A stretch of DNA of 64,000 nt from Algimonas arctica. GTDB taxonomy: Bacteria; Pseudomonadota; Alphaproteobacteria; Caulobacterales; Maricaulaceae. Made by a program: the position numbers and the translations under genes. Of the stretch, positions 27,408-36,639 are shown piece after piece (position 1 is the stretch's first letter; every line of letters starts with the position of its first letter). The stretch spans positions 62,001 through 126,000 of the forward strand of contig NZ_BMZH01000008.1 in NCBI RefSeq assembly GCF_014652695.1, in the 5' to 3' direction. The notes under the pieces were generated by a model that saw nothing but the letters and a program-made list of their open reading frames with translations, was not told where the DNA came from and made no database searches.

Positions 27408-28538
27408 TTAGTCCCTGACGAGCGCGTCACTTGACGGCCCGGACAGCCCCCCTGTGACAGGTTTTAGGATATCGGGAGACTGGATTTTGACCGCGCCGCC
27501 ATCGCGCACGCCGATGATCCCGTCTGTGACAATCCGTGTGCCGGCCGCGACGCCTGACTTCACTTCAACATAACCATCTTGATGGAGGCCCAATTGGACT
27601 TCCTTTCGAACGGCCACGTCAACGCCATCCCGCGTTTCAACAACAAACACGAAATTCCTCGGCCCGACGGGCTGGATGGCTTCTTCTAAGACAGCTGGAA
27701 CGCGACGTGCCTCTGCACGGGCTGTGACATTCATAAACATCCCCGACACAAGACTCTGCTCAGGATTGGGAAGTTTAGCGCGGACCATTACCGTCCGTGT
27801 CACAGGATCAATCGCATTATCGACTGACGCCACTGTCCCCGTGAATATTTGACCTGGCAGATCGTCAGTCTGCGCCGTCACGTCGGTTCCCGGCCCCATT
27901 AAGCGCAGGAATATCGATGGCACGGCAAATTCAAGGTTCATTTCACTATCGTCAACAAGGCGCGCGACAACCGCACCGGGCTGCACGTAGGAGCCGACGC
28001 TCACTTGTCGAAACCCGAGCACCCCATCAAACGGGGCGACAAGAACACGGTCTTTTTGGCGGGACTGCACCGCGCGCAGCTGCGCTAACGTACTGTCGAG
28101 ATCCCGCTGCGCCTGATCGACTTCGGATTGGCTGACGGCCTTACTCTCGATCAAACGATTGACCCGGTCGAGCTGTTGCCGGGCTTCGGCCACGCGGGCC
28201 TCCTCGGCTTCGACAAGCGCCCGCTGTTCACGCTGTGCGAGACTTACCAAGGTTTGACCTTTGCGGACGCGTTGACCGTCATCGAAATAAAGGCTCTGCA
28301 CCCGGTCGGCCGCGTTTAGGGTCAGGTCGACTTGCTCTTTCGGGCTCAACGTCCCCAGCGCTTCAATCCGCGACGCAAATTCACGGGCTTGCAAAGTTTC
28401 GACAAAGACATTAGCGGCGCGTGGACCTCCGCCAGCGGGCGCACCCGCCGTAGACGCCTCACTGCCACATCCAATCAGGATGAACGCGGCCATGATAAGC
28501 GGAAGAGAACGTGTCATCTGGGTCATGGGGCGGATCAT
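27408..28538 (-). CDS. RND efflux periplasmic adaptor lipoprotein (AcrA/MexE-like)
   Basis: Membrane-fusion subunit of 376 residues linking the RND pump to the outer-membrane channel. Lipobox LIGC with Cys24. The barrel-sandwich/lipoyl halves (SPKEQVDLTLNAADRVQSLYFDDGQRVRKG; VLVAPFDGVLGFRQVSVGSYVQPG) flank a helical hairpin (about 105-155). The beta-barrel and membrane-proximal domains follow. Its ATG overlaps the stop of the outer-membrane gene as ATGA, so the operon is translationally coupled. Confidence 0.92.
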   Translation of the reverse strand: MIRPMTQMTRSLPLIMAAFILIGCGSEASTAGAPAGGGPRAANVFVETLQAREFASRIEALGTLSPKEQVDLTLNAADRVQSLYFDDGQRVRKGQTLVSLAQREQRALVEAEEARVAEARQQLDRVNRLIESKAVSQSEVDQAQRDLDSTLAQLRAVQSRQKDRVLVAPFDGVLGFRQVSVGSYVQPGAVVARLVDDSEMNLEFAVPSIFLRLMGPGTDVTAQTDDLPGQIFTGTVASVDNAIDPVTRTVMVRAKLPNPEQSLVSGMFMNVTARAEARRVPAVLEEAIQPVGPRNFVFVVETRDGVDVAVRKEVQLGLHQDGYVEVKSGVAAGTRIVTDGIIGVRDGGAVKIQSPDILKPVTGGLSGPSSDALVRD

Positions 28539-30064
28539 GGGGTCAGGCTTTCGACGGGTAAGACGTCAGGTCTCATTACAGTTTCGGTAGGCTGCCCAAG
28601 GGCATCCAATTCGGCGTCCGTCCACATCCCGCCTAAGGCACGGTAAGCGGAAATCGCATAAGTCGTTATCAGCGTGTCATTTTGAACAAGGTCGTCCTGC
28701 GCATCGAGCAAGGTCCGTTGCGCATCCAGGACATCTAAAAAATCATCCAAGCCTTCATCAAAACGAAGACGCGCCAATTTGAGCGCATTGCGGGCGGCGT
28801 CTGTTGCGCCAGCCAAATCATCACGGCGCTCGACCTCCCCGGCATAGAGCGCCAGCGCTGTTTCCACTTCGGAGAGTGCGGTAAACACCGTCTGTTCATA
28901 GGCCGCGAAAGCTGCCTCAGTTTGCGCGTCGGTCACGTCAATGTCGGCGCGGACCCGGCGTAAATCCGGTCCTTCCCAGCTCAGCGCCGGACCAATGCCA
29001 AAGCCAAGGCTATTCACCTCCGTCACATCACCAAAACTGCCGAAGAAGGCGCCAATATCGGCATTAAATGACAAAGTCGGGAAAAGGCGGGCGCGTTCGA
29101 CTTCGCCCAGTGCGAGCCGTTCTCCAACGCGGGCTTCGGCCGCCCGAATATCCGGTCGGCGGCGAACCAATGTGGCCGGGGAACCGATTGCCATCGCCCC
29201 GACATGTTGCGGAATTGCGCCCTGCTCTGACGCGATAGATCGACCCTTTTTTTCATCCCCAGACGCGTAAGCGCCCGTCAGGGCATTTAACCGCGCTGTC
29301 GCCGATGCGACGGCGGCCCGAAACGCCGGTAATGACGCGCGAGTCGTCAGATAAAGCGCCCGAGAGCGATTCAAATCAAGGTCGTTTGAGCGTCCCGCGT
29401 CCACCAATTCATTCAAGAGACTGAGGCCTTCAGCCTGCAGGGCCGCGTTTTCTTGCGCCACGCCGAGACGTTGTTGAGCACTCCGCAAATCGACATAGGC
29501 TTGCGCCGTCTGAGACGCGACAAGCACCGCCACATCACGACGGGCCTGCACCAAAGCGTCGCGATTGAAAGTCTGCGCACGAATTTGTTCATCGATACGT
29601 CCGAACGCATCAATTTCCCAGCTCGCCCCGAGTGTCCCACTGAGGTTTAAATCAACATCGCTCGACCGCGTGGGGTTATCGAGTGTCAGTCCCGTCCCGC
29701 TGGATGTGCTATAGCTCCGGTCCAAACTGGCCCGTTTGAGTAACGCATCCGCCGCAGTGATATTGGCTTGCGCGACAGCGAGATCACGATTTTCGGATAA
29801 AGCGCTCTGGACAAGGTCAACCAACACGGGATCATCGAAAAGGGTCCACCAATTTGGCACATCATTCATGCTGTCTGGTGTGTCTGCGACCGGGACATTC
29901 GCGAAGGATGTCGACTCCAAATTGAGCGCAGGCTGTTCAGGGACGGACGGCACATCAATCGATGCACACGCCGATAGGCTGACGCACAGCCATGTTGCCA
30001 TCAAAGACTTACCTGAACGCGGCACCTGGTTAAACTTTAGTCGGTCCAAAACGCGAATCCTCAT
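28535..30064 (-). CDS. RND outer-membrane channel lipoprotein (NodT/OprM family)
   Basis: TolC-type outer-membrane factor, 509 residues, first gene of the efflux operon. Lipobox LSAC at about residue 33. Two repeated outer-membrane efflux domains are visible, each with the long periplasmic helices (for example DLAVAQANITAADALLKRASLD and the second copy LFPTLSFNADIGAFFGSF), ending in LDAQRTLLDAQDDLVQNDTLITTYAISAYRALGG, which is characteristic of NodT/OprM proteins. No regulator lies next to the operon. Confidence 0.92.
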   Translation of the reverse strand: MRIRVLDRLKFNQVPRSGKSLMATWLCVSLSACASIDVPSVPEQPALNLESTSFANVPVADTPDSMNDVPNWWTLFDDPVLVDLVQSALSENRDLAVAQANITAADALLKRASLDRSYSTSSGTGLTLDNPTRSSDVDLNLSGTLGASWEIDAFGRIDEQIRAQTFNRDALVQARRDVAVLVASQTAQAYVDLRSAQQRLGVAQENAALQAEGLSLLNELVDAGRSNDLDLNRSRALYLTTRASLPAFRAAVASATARLNALTGAYASGDEKKGRSIASEQGAIPQHVGAMAIGSPATLVRRRPDIRAAEARVGERLALGEVERARLFPTLSFNADIGAFFGSFGDVTEVNSLGFGIGPALSWEGPDLRRVRADIDVTDAQTEAAFAAYEQTVFTALSEVETALALYAGEVERRDDLAGATDAARNALKLARLRFDEGLDDFLDVLDAQRTLLDAQDDLVQNDTLITTYAISAYRALGGMWTDAELDALGQPTETVMRPDVLPVESLTP

Positions 30065-30208
30065 CCTTTTTCGATCTGAACATCCGGGACGTTCCTTCAG
30101 CCATATTTATTTCATCGATCACCATCATATCTCGAACATGACTGTGAACGCGCATGAGATTCGTCTTAAGACATACGGGCGAACCATGGCGCACATTAGT
30201 CGTGACAG

Positions 30209-30234
30209 GATGATCATAAATTCGTGATGATCAT
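30209..30234. repeat. Repeated palindrome upstream of the efflux operon
   Basis: GATGATCAT occurs twice, at 30209-30217 and 30226-30234, a 17-bp period. Each copy contains the palindrome ATGATCAT. It sits about 145 bp upstream of the outer-membrane factor gene in the 30065-30318 gap, which is otherwise featureless. A binding site for a regulator encoded elsewhere is possible. Confidence 0.35.
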
Positions 30235-30318
30235 TAACGGGTGGCAATCTTCAGGGCGCGAGGGAGACATAGCGCGCAAAGAAAACGCGACCGATCAAAA
30301 GCTCAACTTCAGTCCAGT

Positions 30319-32229
30319 TTATTCGAGGACTTCCGTCATTTTGACGTCGACGCGTAAGGTCTCAAATCCACCGCCTTTATAGATTGTCCCCGATGTCGGT
30401 GTGGCGTCGATATAGTTTCGTCCGCAGGCGACCCGCACATGGTCTTGGTTCGCGCGGCAGCCATTGGTCGGGTCAAACCCGCGCCACCCAACATAAGGCA
30501 GATAGACTTCTGCCCACGCGTGGGAGGCTTCAGACTGGATTTTGTTTTCGTAATTGGCGCCAGTGTAAATATATCCCATCCGATAGCGGGCGGGTAAACT
30601 CAGCAAACGCGCCAGACAGATAAACAGGTTCGCGAAATCCTGACAGACGCCCTTACGGCTGGCATAGACATCAAACGGCGTCGTGCTGTTTTTTGTGCTA
30701 CCCGAGACATATTCAAAATCATTGTAAATGCTGGTGTTTATGTCTTCGATCGTCCGCAGCAAATTATAGTCATTCCGTTCAACGAAGCTCATCGCGTAAT
30801 TAGTCAACTCCCGGAGTTGGGATTCCGGCAATTCTGGCGGCAGCAAATAAGGCAGCATCATTTGCCGCTGCCACGGCATCCAAATTAGCGGAATTGAGGT
30901 CTGACGCAGAAGAACGCCGTGATCATCGGGCGGCGTCTGAAAAAGCTTCACCCGGCTCGTCGCCGTGACGGTCAAGCTTTTATAGGGCATCGCAATTTCG
31001 CAATGGACGGACTGATTTCCGAAGACATCCTCGAACTGAATTTCTTCGGCTCCGGCGGTCAGACTAAGTTTGGAGTGTAAGACTTCCTGCACCAAATCAT
31101 GCGTCGGCATGAGGCGAAAGAGATGGGTGCTATGCTCAACTGGCTCACGATATTCATAATGGGTCGAATGGGTGACATCAAATGTCCGACAAGACAGGCT
31201 TCGTCCCCCCATGGATTGGGTGATGGTGCGCGGCGTGGTGACAAAATCCTGAACGAGCGAACTTCCAGTCGACGCGGACGGCGACATCTGAACCTGCGGC
31301 GCGCGCGAGGGATGCAACACGCGACTGAGATAAGGCTCATCCGGCGCGGAAATTATTTTCGGAAGCGGCGTCCATTTCGGTTCATTATTGGCGCTGTTCC
31401 AAATGATTTTACCCCGATTAGCCATGATCATTTGACCCGGCTGCATCGTCGTCCATTGCCCATGAGAGAACTGGGCTGACGTCACGACAAGCGCGGTCCG
31501 GAATGTGTCATGCGCATTGTCGACGACAACATTCACCGTGCCCGATGACAGTGATTGCAGGTTATTCGGGGGGAGCAAACGCGCATACCGCAGGGGTTTG
31601 GGCGACTGCGTCCCTTGGAAACAACAAATGGTTTGGCCGTCACTCAGATACATATCCGCACTGCCAAATTGGTCGAAGCGTTGGAACCAAGAGAGGATTT
31701 CCACTGGGTCAACATCAGACAGGCTACGCGCGCCATGTTTTTCCATCCGCGCGAGCAAATTACAGAAAGCGAGTTCAGAATCCGTTGTCCCGATCGGTTC
31801 CAGCAAACGGCTATCGCCTTGATAGACTTTCGTGAGCGCCTGTTTGTCCAAATCTCCGTTATGCATGAACAACCAATCTGCGCCCGCAAAGCTACGCGAG
31901 AACGGCTGCGTTTCAGATTGATTATAGTCACTCTCTGCACCGCGGATCTTACAGAAGAAGATGTTCGATCTAAAATTAGACCAATCGGTCAAACTGTCGG
32001 TGAAGACTTGGGTCGACCGGGCCGCCGGATCTTTGATCACCATTGAGGAGGATTGATTGCCCGGATACCAGCCGAGACCCCACCCCAATGAATGTGACCC
32101 CACCGGACTGCTGGACAAATTTATATCGATTGAGGGCGAACTGGGTGCATCAAAGTTCAACAGCAGAATATCGCTGGTCAGATCAGGTATTTTGAACAAT
32201 TGACTACTTTCTTGGGAGAGAGACGACAT
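30319..32229 (-). CDS. Class II amidotransferase-like domain (nucleophile Cys replaced by Ser) fused to a transglutaminase-like domain
   Basis: A 636-residue two-domain protein. Residues 1-270 follow the YafJ-type class II glutamine amidotransferase fold: LGWGLGWYPG, IFFCKIRGA, the FMHNGDLDK motif and TTDSELAFCNLL. Such enzymes need Cys directly after the start Met; this protein begins MSSLSQES and has no Cys near the N-terminus, so glutamine hydrolysis should be lost. Residues 350-636 are a bacterial transglutaminase-like cysteine hydrolase with the usual N-terminal beta region (HYEYREPVEHSTHLFRLMP) and an intact triad: Cys529 (GVCQDF), His570 (SHAWAE), Asp586 (GFDPTNG). A GTG at 32244 could add five residues but no Cys. 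It is divergent from the transglutaminase-amidoligase gene, whose start is 68 bp away, and is probably regulated with it. Confidence 0.8.
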   Translation of the reverse strand: MSSLSQESSQLFKIPDLTSDILLLNFDAPSSPSIDINLSSSPVGSHSLGWGLGWYPGNQSSSMVIKDPAARSTQVFTDSLTDWSNFRSNIFFCKIRGAESDYNQSETQPFSRSFAGADWLFMHNGDLDKQALTKVYQGDSRLLEPIGTTDSELAFCNLLARMEKHGARSLSDVDPVEILSWFQRFDQFGSADMYLSDGQTICCFQGTQSPKPLRYARLLPPNNLQSLSSGTVNVVVDNAHDTFRTALVVTSAQFSHGQWTTMQPGQMIMANRGKIIWNSANNEPKWTPLPKIISAPDEPYLSRVLHPSRAPQVQMSPSASTGSSLVQDFVTTPRTITQSMGGRSLSCRTFDVTHSTHYEYREPVEHSTHLFRLMPTHDLVQEVLHSKLSLTAGAEEIQFEDVFGNQSVHCEIAMPYKSLTVTATSRVKLFQTPPDDHGVLLRQTSIPLIWMPWQRQMMLPYLLPPELPESQLRELTNYAMSFVERNDYNLLRTIEDINTSIYNDFEYVSGSTKNSTTPFDVYASRKGVCQDFANLFICLARLLSLPARYRMGYIYTGANYENKIQSEASHAWAEVYLPYVGWRGFDPTNGCRANQDHVRVACGRNYIDATPTSGTIYKGGGFETLRVDVKMTEVLE

Positions 32230-32297
32230 ATTAGGCAAATGCACTCATAGTCTTTTATGAAGCGCGTCGCTGTGAAGCCCCACCGGAGACTAGATTG

Positions 32298-35200
32298 ATG
32301 AGCATCACCGTTAGCTTGAATCATTCGACCCACTACACGTACGATAAGCCCGTCTCGCTTGGCACGCAGACTATTCGTTTGCGACCTGCCCCGCATGTTC
32401 GCAATCTTGTAAAATCATATAGCCTAAAGGTCGAGCCGCAAGAGCATTTCATCAATTGGCAACAAGATCCATTTGGCAACTTTCTCGCGCGTGTCGCCTT
32501 TCCTGAAAAGGTCACGCACTTCAGGGTTGATGTAGGGTTGGTGACTGAAATTCGGGTATTCAATCCGTTTGACTTTTTCTTGGATGAAACCGCAGAATCC
32601 TTCCCGTTTCAATATGAAGCAGGCCTCAAAGACGAGCTCGCACCTTATTTAGAAATCAAAGATAAGGGGGCCGGCCTGAAGGCTTGGCTGAAGGACTGCG
32701 ATACCACGCCTAAACCCACCATCGATTTCCTCGTCGCCGTCAATCAAACGCTGAGCCAGTCTCTCGCCTACACGCTACGGATGGAACCCGGCGTGCAGAC
32801 CTGCGAAGAAACGCTTGAAAAAGGGTCTGGGTCTTGTCGCGATATGGCCTGGTTTTTATGCCAAGCCTTGCGTCACCTTGGCCTCGCGACGCGGTTTGCG
32901 TCCGGTTATTTGATCCAGCTTGCCGCCGATGTAAAATCCTTAGACGGACCGTCTGGGACCGATGTCGACTTCACCGATTTGCACGCATGGACCGAAGTCT
33001 ATTTACCCGGCGCGGGATGGGTGGGTCTGGACCCAACGTCAGGTTTATTTGCGGGCGAAGGCCATGTGCCTTTGTGCTGCACCCCGAACCCGTCGAGTGC
33101 AGCTCCGATTTCAGGCAGCCTTGAAGCTGGTGTGAAGGCTGAGCTGCACCACGAAATGTCCGTAGATCGCATCCTTGAAATGCCGCGCGTGACGAAACCT
33201 TTTTCGGACGACCAATGGCGTAAAATTGATGCGCTCGGCGACGTCGTTGAACAACATTTGGAAGCCGGTGACGTCCGCCTGACGATGGGAGGGGAGCCGA
33301 CCTTTGTCTCCATCGATGATCGTGAGGATAATGCCTGGCACTACGGCGCATTGGGCGGCGATAAGAAGGCGCTCGCAAAGGATATGCTCTACCGCCTGAA
33401 GGACCGCTTCGCGACAGGGCCATTGCATATGTTCACGCAGGGCAAATGGTATCCGGGCGAAATTTTGCCGCGCTGGGCCATGCCGTGTATCTGGCGCGCC
33501 GATAATGTCCCTGTTTGGACAGACCCAAAGCTATTGGCCGATCCGGATACTGACCTTGATCATACGTTGGACGATGCGAAAGATTTCCTCACCACGCTTG
33601 GCGAAGCACTGGGAATTCCCACAGCCTACGTTTTAGGGGCGCGCGAAGACACGCCTTACTACCTGTGGAAAGACCGCCGCATGCCATTGTCAGACGAAAT
33701 CATGGAGGCTGATGTCTATGAGAAAGCTGAACGGGAACGGTTGCAAAAACTACTCGATGGCGATCTGAACAAGCCCGTCGGTTTCGTTCTGCCTCTGCAT
33801 TACTCTCACGCGCGAAACCAATGGATCAGCAATCTCTGGACCTTCAAAAGCGGTCATCTCGTCTTACTGGCCGGGGATTCACCGATCGGGACACGACTGC
33901 CCCTGTCCAGCCTTCCCAACCCGGTTGAAGCGGAAACTGAAATCGTCCCGGACCGAACCTATAATGATATGAAAGGCGCGCTACCCTCGGCCGCTGCGAT
34001 CAAAGAGCGACTGTCGGGCCATAAAGATTGGGACACAGGCTCTTATCGGGATGATCCAAACGGATTGATCAAAATGGCTATCTGCGCCGAAGTGCGCGGC
34101 GGCGTGTTACATATTTTCCTTCCACCAATCGCGTGGAGCGAACATTTTCTCGAATTGATCGCTGCCATCGAAGCCACGGCGAGAGACACGAGCATTCCGA
34201 TCGTCCTTGAAGGCTACGGCGCGCCGTCAGACCCAAGATTGGTCAGCATGAGCGTCACACCCGATCCGGGCGTCATTGAAGTCAATGTGCAGCCCGCTGA
34301 AAACTGGACTGCGCTCAAAAATATCACCCAGACCGTTTATGAGGAAGCGCGCCTCGCCCGCCTCTCGACCGAAAAATTCATGCTCGACGGCCGCCGCACC
34401 GGCACGGGGGGCGGCAACCATATCGTCATGGGCGCCATGCACCCGGACGATAGTCCGTTTCTGCGCCGTCCGGATGTCTTGCGGTCCTTTATCGCATTCT
34501 GGCAAAACCACCCGTCCCTCTCCTACCTGTTTGCAGGCAGCTATATCGGTCCAACCAGTCAGGCTCCGCGGATCGACGAAGCCCGTCATGATTCCATGTA
34601 TGAGTTGGAAATCGCCTTCGCTCAAATCCCTGACAATGGCGACATCGCCCCTTGGTTGGTTGACCGCTTGTTCCGAAATTTGCTCGTCGATTTGACAGGT
34701 AATACCCACCGAGCCGAGTTCTGCATCGATAAGCTGTTCAGCCCGGACAGTGAGCGCGGACGGCTGGGGCTGTTAGAAATGCGCGGGTTTGAAATGCCGC
34801 CCCACCCGCAAATGGCGCTATTGCAAAGCCTACTCATCCGAGCCTGCCTCGCCATGTTCTGGAAGACCCCTTATAAAGGTGAGCTGATCCGTTGGGGTAC
34901 ACAGTTGCACGACAAATTCATGTTGCCCTATTTCGTGGAGCAGGACTTATCGGATGTCATGAGTAAGCTCCGTGACGCCGGTTTCCACTTTGACAAAAAC
35001 TGGTTCACACCGTTCTTTGCGTTCCGGTTTCCAGAATGCGGACGCACTCAAATTGGGGATATTGCGTTAGAACTCCGCAGCGCGCTGGAACCTTGGCCTG
35101 TCATGGGCGAAGAACCCGCCGGTGGTGGCATTAGCCGATCAGTCGATGCGACCGTTGAACGCCTCGAGTTAAGCGTCAAAGGCCTTGTCAAAGGGCGACA

Positions 35201-35579
35201 CCAGATTACCTGTAATGGCCGGGCTGTTCCGCTAAATCCGACGCAGGAAGAAGGCCGCATGGTCGCGGGTATCCGATTTAAAGCCTGGGCACAGCCTTCC
35301 AGCCTACACCCGCAATTGCCCGTGGATGCGCCGCTCATCTTTGACGTGATTGATCTGCTGAATGACAAATCTGTCGGCGGTTTCACGTATCATGTCAGGC
35401 ACCCCGGAGGCCGCAGTTTCGACACCTACCCTGTCAATGAAAACGCCGCTGAAGGGCGACGCATGGCGCGGTTCGAGACGATCGGACATTCAACTGGAAA
35501 AGTCGCGGACGTGATAGAACGGGTTAATCCGCATTTTCCTTATACGCTGGATCTACGCTACGGGCGGTCGGCTTCCTGA
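32298..35579 (+). CDS. Transglutaminase-like domain fused to DUF2126 putative amidoligase
   Basis: A 1093-residue cytoplasmic protein without a signal peptide. Residues 1-275 are a transglutaminase-like cysteine peptidase with intact triad Cys180 (GSGSCRD), His229 (LHAWTEVY) and Asp245 (GLDPTSG). From about 290 to the end is DUF2126, a glutamine-synthetase-fold COOH-NH2 ligase predicted by comparative genomics: MGGEPTFVS, WYPGEILPRWA, GTGGGNHIVMGA, RAEFCIDKLFSP, LLEMRGFEMPPHPQM. Such genes are thought to modify or ligate a peptide, but no substrate is known. The usual companions (alpha-E protein, circularly permuted ATP-grasp protein) are absent from this window. ATG at 32298 has GGAG upstream; a TTG precedes it. 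The hairpin at 35587-35609 has no T run. Confidence 0.88.
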   Translation: MSITVSLNHSTHYTYDKPVSLGTQTIRLRPAPHVRNLVKSYSLKVEPQEHFINWQQDPFGNFLARVAFPEKVTHFRVDVGLVTEIRVFNPFDFFLDETAESFPFQYEAGLKDELAPYLEIKDKGAGLKAWLKDCDTTPKPTIDFLVAVNQTLSQSLAYTLRMEPGVQTCEETLEKGSGSCRDMAWFLCQALRHLGLATRFASGYLIQLAADVKSLDGPSGTDVDFTDLHAWTEVYLPGAGWVGLDPTSGLFAGEGHVPLCCTPNPSSAAPISGSLEAGVKAELHHEMSVDRILEMPRVTKPFSDDQWRKIDALGDVVEQHLEAGDVRLTMGGEPTFVSIDDREDNAWHYGALGGDKKALAKDMLYRLKDRFATGPLHMFTQGKWYPGEILPRWAMPCIWRADNVPVWTDPKLLADPDTDLDHTLDDAKDFLTTLGEALGIPTAYVLGAREDTPYYLWKDRRMPLSDEIMEADVYEKAERERLQKLLDGDLNKPVGFVLPLHYSHARNQWISNLWTFKSGHLVLLAGDSPIGTRLPLSSLPNPVEAETEIVPDRTYNDMKGALPSAAAIKERLSGHKDWDTGSYRDDPNGLIKMAICAEVRGGVLHIFLPPIAWSEHFLELIAAIEATARDTSIPIVLEGYGAPSDPRLVSMSVTPDPGVIEVNVQPAENWTALKNITQTVYEEARLARLSTEKFMLDGRRTGTGGGNHIVMGAMHPDDSPFLRRPDVLRSFIAFWQNHPSLSYLFAGSYIGPTSQAPRIDEARHDSMYELEIAFAQIPDNGDIAPWLVDRLFRNLLVDLTGNTHRAEFCIDKLFSPDSERGRLGLLEMRGFEMPPHPQMALLQSLLIRACLAMFWKTPYKGELIRWGTQLHDKFMLPYFVEQDLSDVMSKLRDAGFHFDKNWFTPFFAFRFPECGRTQIGDIALELRSALEPWPVMGEEPAGGGISRSVDATVERLELSVKGLVKGRHQITCNGRAVPLNPTQEEGRMVAGIRFKAWAQPSSLHPQLPVDAPLIFDVIDLLNDKSVGGFTYHVRHPGGRSFDTYPVNENAAEGRRMARFETIGHSTGKVADVIERVNPHFPYTLDLRYGRSAS

Positions 35580-35718
35580 CCGAGCGCCTGTGGTCATCCT
35601 CCCCACAGGGACACGACCACCGTGACCCTGAAAAATACGAACCACTTATGGCTCTCGGTTGAGCGCATAGGAAAAACCCTCGTCGCTAAATCACGGTAAA
35701 TATAAAGCATTATGAGAA

Positions 35719-35732
35719 GTGACCGCTGTCAC
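35719..35732. promoter_or_regulatory. CRP/FNR-family-like box ahead of the stress-protein genes
   Basis: GTGA-CCGCTG-TCAC fits the CRP-type pattern GTGA-N6-TCAC exactly and lies 59 bp before the first universal stress protein. Universal stress proteins are often under CRP/FNR-family control. A chance match is possible because the half-sites are short. Confidence 0.4.
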
Positions 35733-35790
35733 GTCGTATGGGCTCCGTTTCTGTGATAGTCATCGTACAAATCCAAATTTGGAGGACACG

Positions 35791-36627
35791 ATGAAAACGC
35801 TTCTTGTTGCCCTGCTACCTGATGAAGACATTGATACCAGTCTTGATGCCGCCATCACAATTGCGCACAAACACGGCTCTCATATTATCGGCTATATGCC
35901 GATCCCCGGCCCCATCCTGATGCCTGTGGCCTCGCCGATGACCATGGTGCCGTTTGATGACACGATGCGAACCCGGTTTCGAGAGATGCTCCCAACCGTT
36001 AAAGCCGCGTTCGAAAAACGCATGACAACCGAAGGTCTGTCATTTGAATTTCGGTCTGATGAGCAAACGAGCTTAAACCTCTCACTCGGCATTATTGCTC
36101 ATGCCCGCACGAGTGATCTCTGTATTGTGCAAATGTGGCAGTCTGGCGGCAAAGTGACTGCCGACAGCGTCGAAAGCGTTGCCGATATTGTCATGGCCAG
36201 CGGGCGACCCGTTTTGGCCTTACCCTCGCAAACATCACGGGCTTTCGCGTATGAGCGCGTGACCGTCGCGTGGAACGCGTCCCGCGAGTCAGCCCGCGCC
36301 GCTTTCGACTCGGTGTCTCTGCTCAGCAAGGCGGCTGAGGTCGAGCTTGTTTGGATCAATCCCCAAGACACGCCATCGGGCAACGTCGATATCGCTGGCG
36401 CTGAAATTGCCACCGTTCTCGCGCGTCACGATATTAAGATCACCGACAATCCGATTTCCAGCCCTAGCAAAGCCGGACCAGCCATTGTTGAGCAGGCGAT
36501 TAGAAACGCCTCCGACTTGCTTGTCATCGGGGCCTATGGGCATTCGCGATTACGAGAGCGTATTTTAGGCGGCGCGACCGAATATATTCTGCGCAATCCT
36601 CCCTGCGCTATTCTTCTGTCGAATTAA
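35791..36627 (+). CDS. Tandem-domain universal stress protein, copy 1
   Basis: 278 residues with two UspA domains. The second domain has the ATP-binding signature GAYGHSRLRERILGG followed by the buried strand PPCAILLS; the first lacks this loop. The ATG at 35791 has GGAGGA 7 nt upstream; an upstream in-frame ATG at 35719 overlaps the CRP-like box. Universal stress proteins support survival in stationary phase, oxidative and low-oxygen stress, without a defined reaction. It is followed after 12 nt by a paralogue, and the pair is likely one operon. Confidence 0.9.
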   Translation: MKTLLVALLPDEDIDTSLDAAITIAHKHGSHIIGYMPIPGPILMPVASPMTMVPFDDTMRTRFREMLPTVKAAFEKRMTTEGLSFEFRSDEQTSLNLSLGIIAHARTSDLCIVQMWQSGGKVTADSVESVADIVMASGRPVLALPSQTSRAFAYERVTVAWNASRESARAAFDSVSLLSKAAEVELVWINPQDTPSGNVDIAGAEIATVLARHDIKITDNPISSPSKAGPAIVEQAIRNASDLLVIGAYGHSRLRERILGGATEYILRNPPCAILLSN

Positions 36628-36639
36628 GGAGATCATCCG

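Noticed and set aside
35587-35609. Stem CCTGTGG...CCACAGG after the amidoligase gene
   Set aside because: Seven base pairs, large loop and no T run; not distinguishable from chance.
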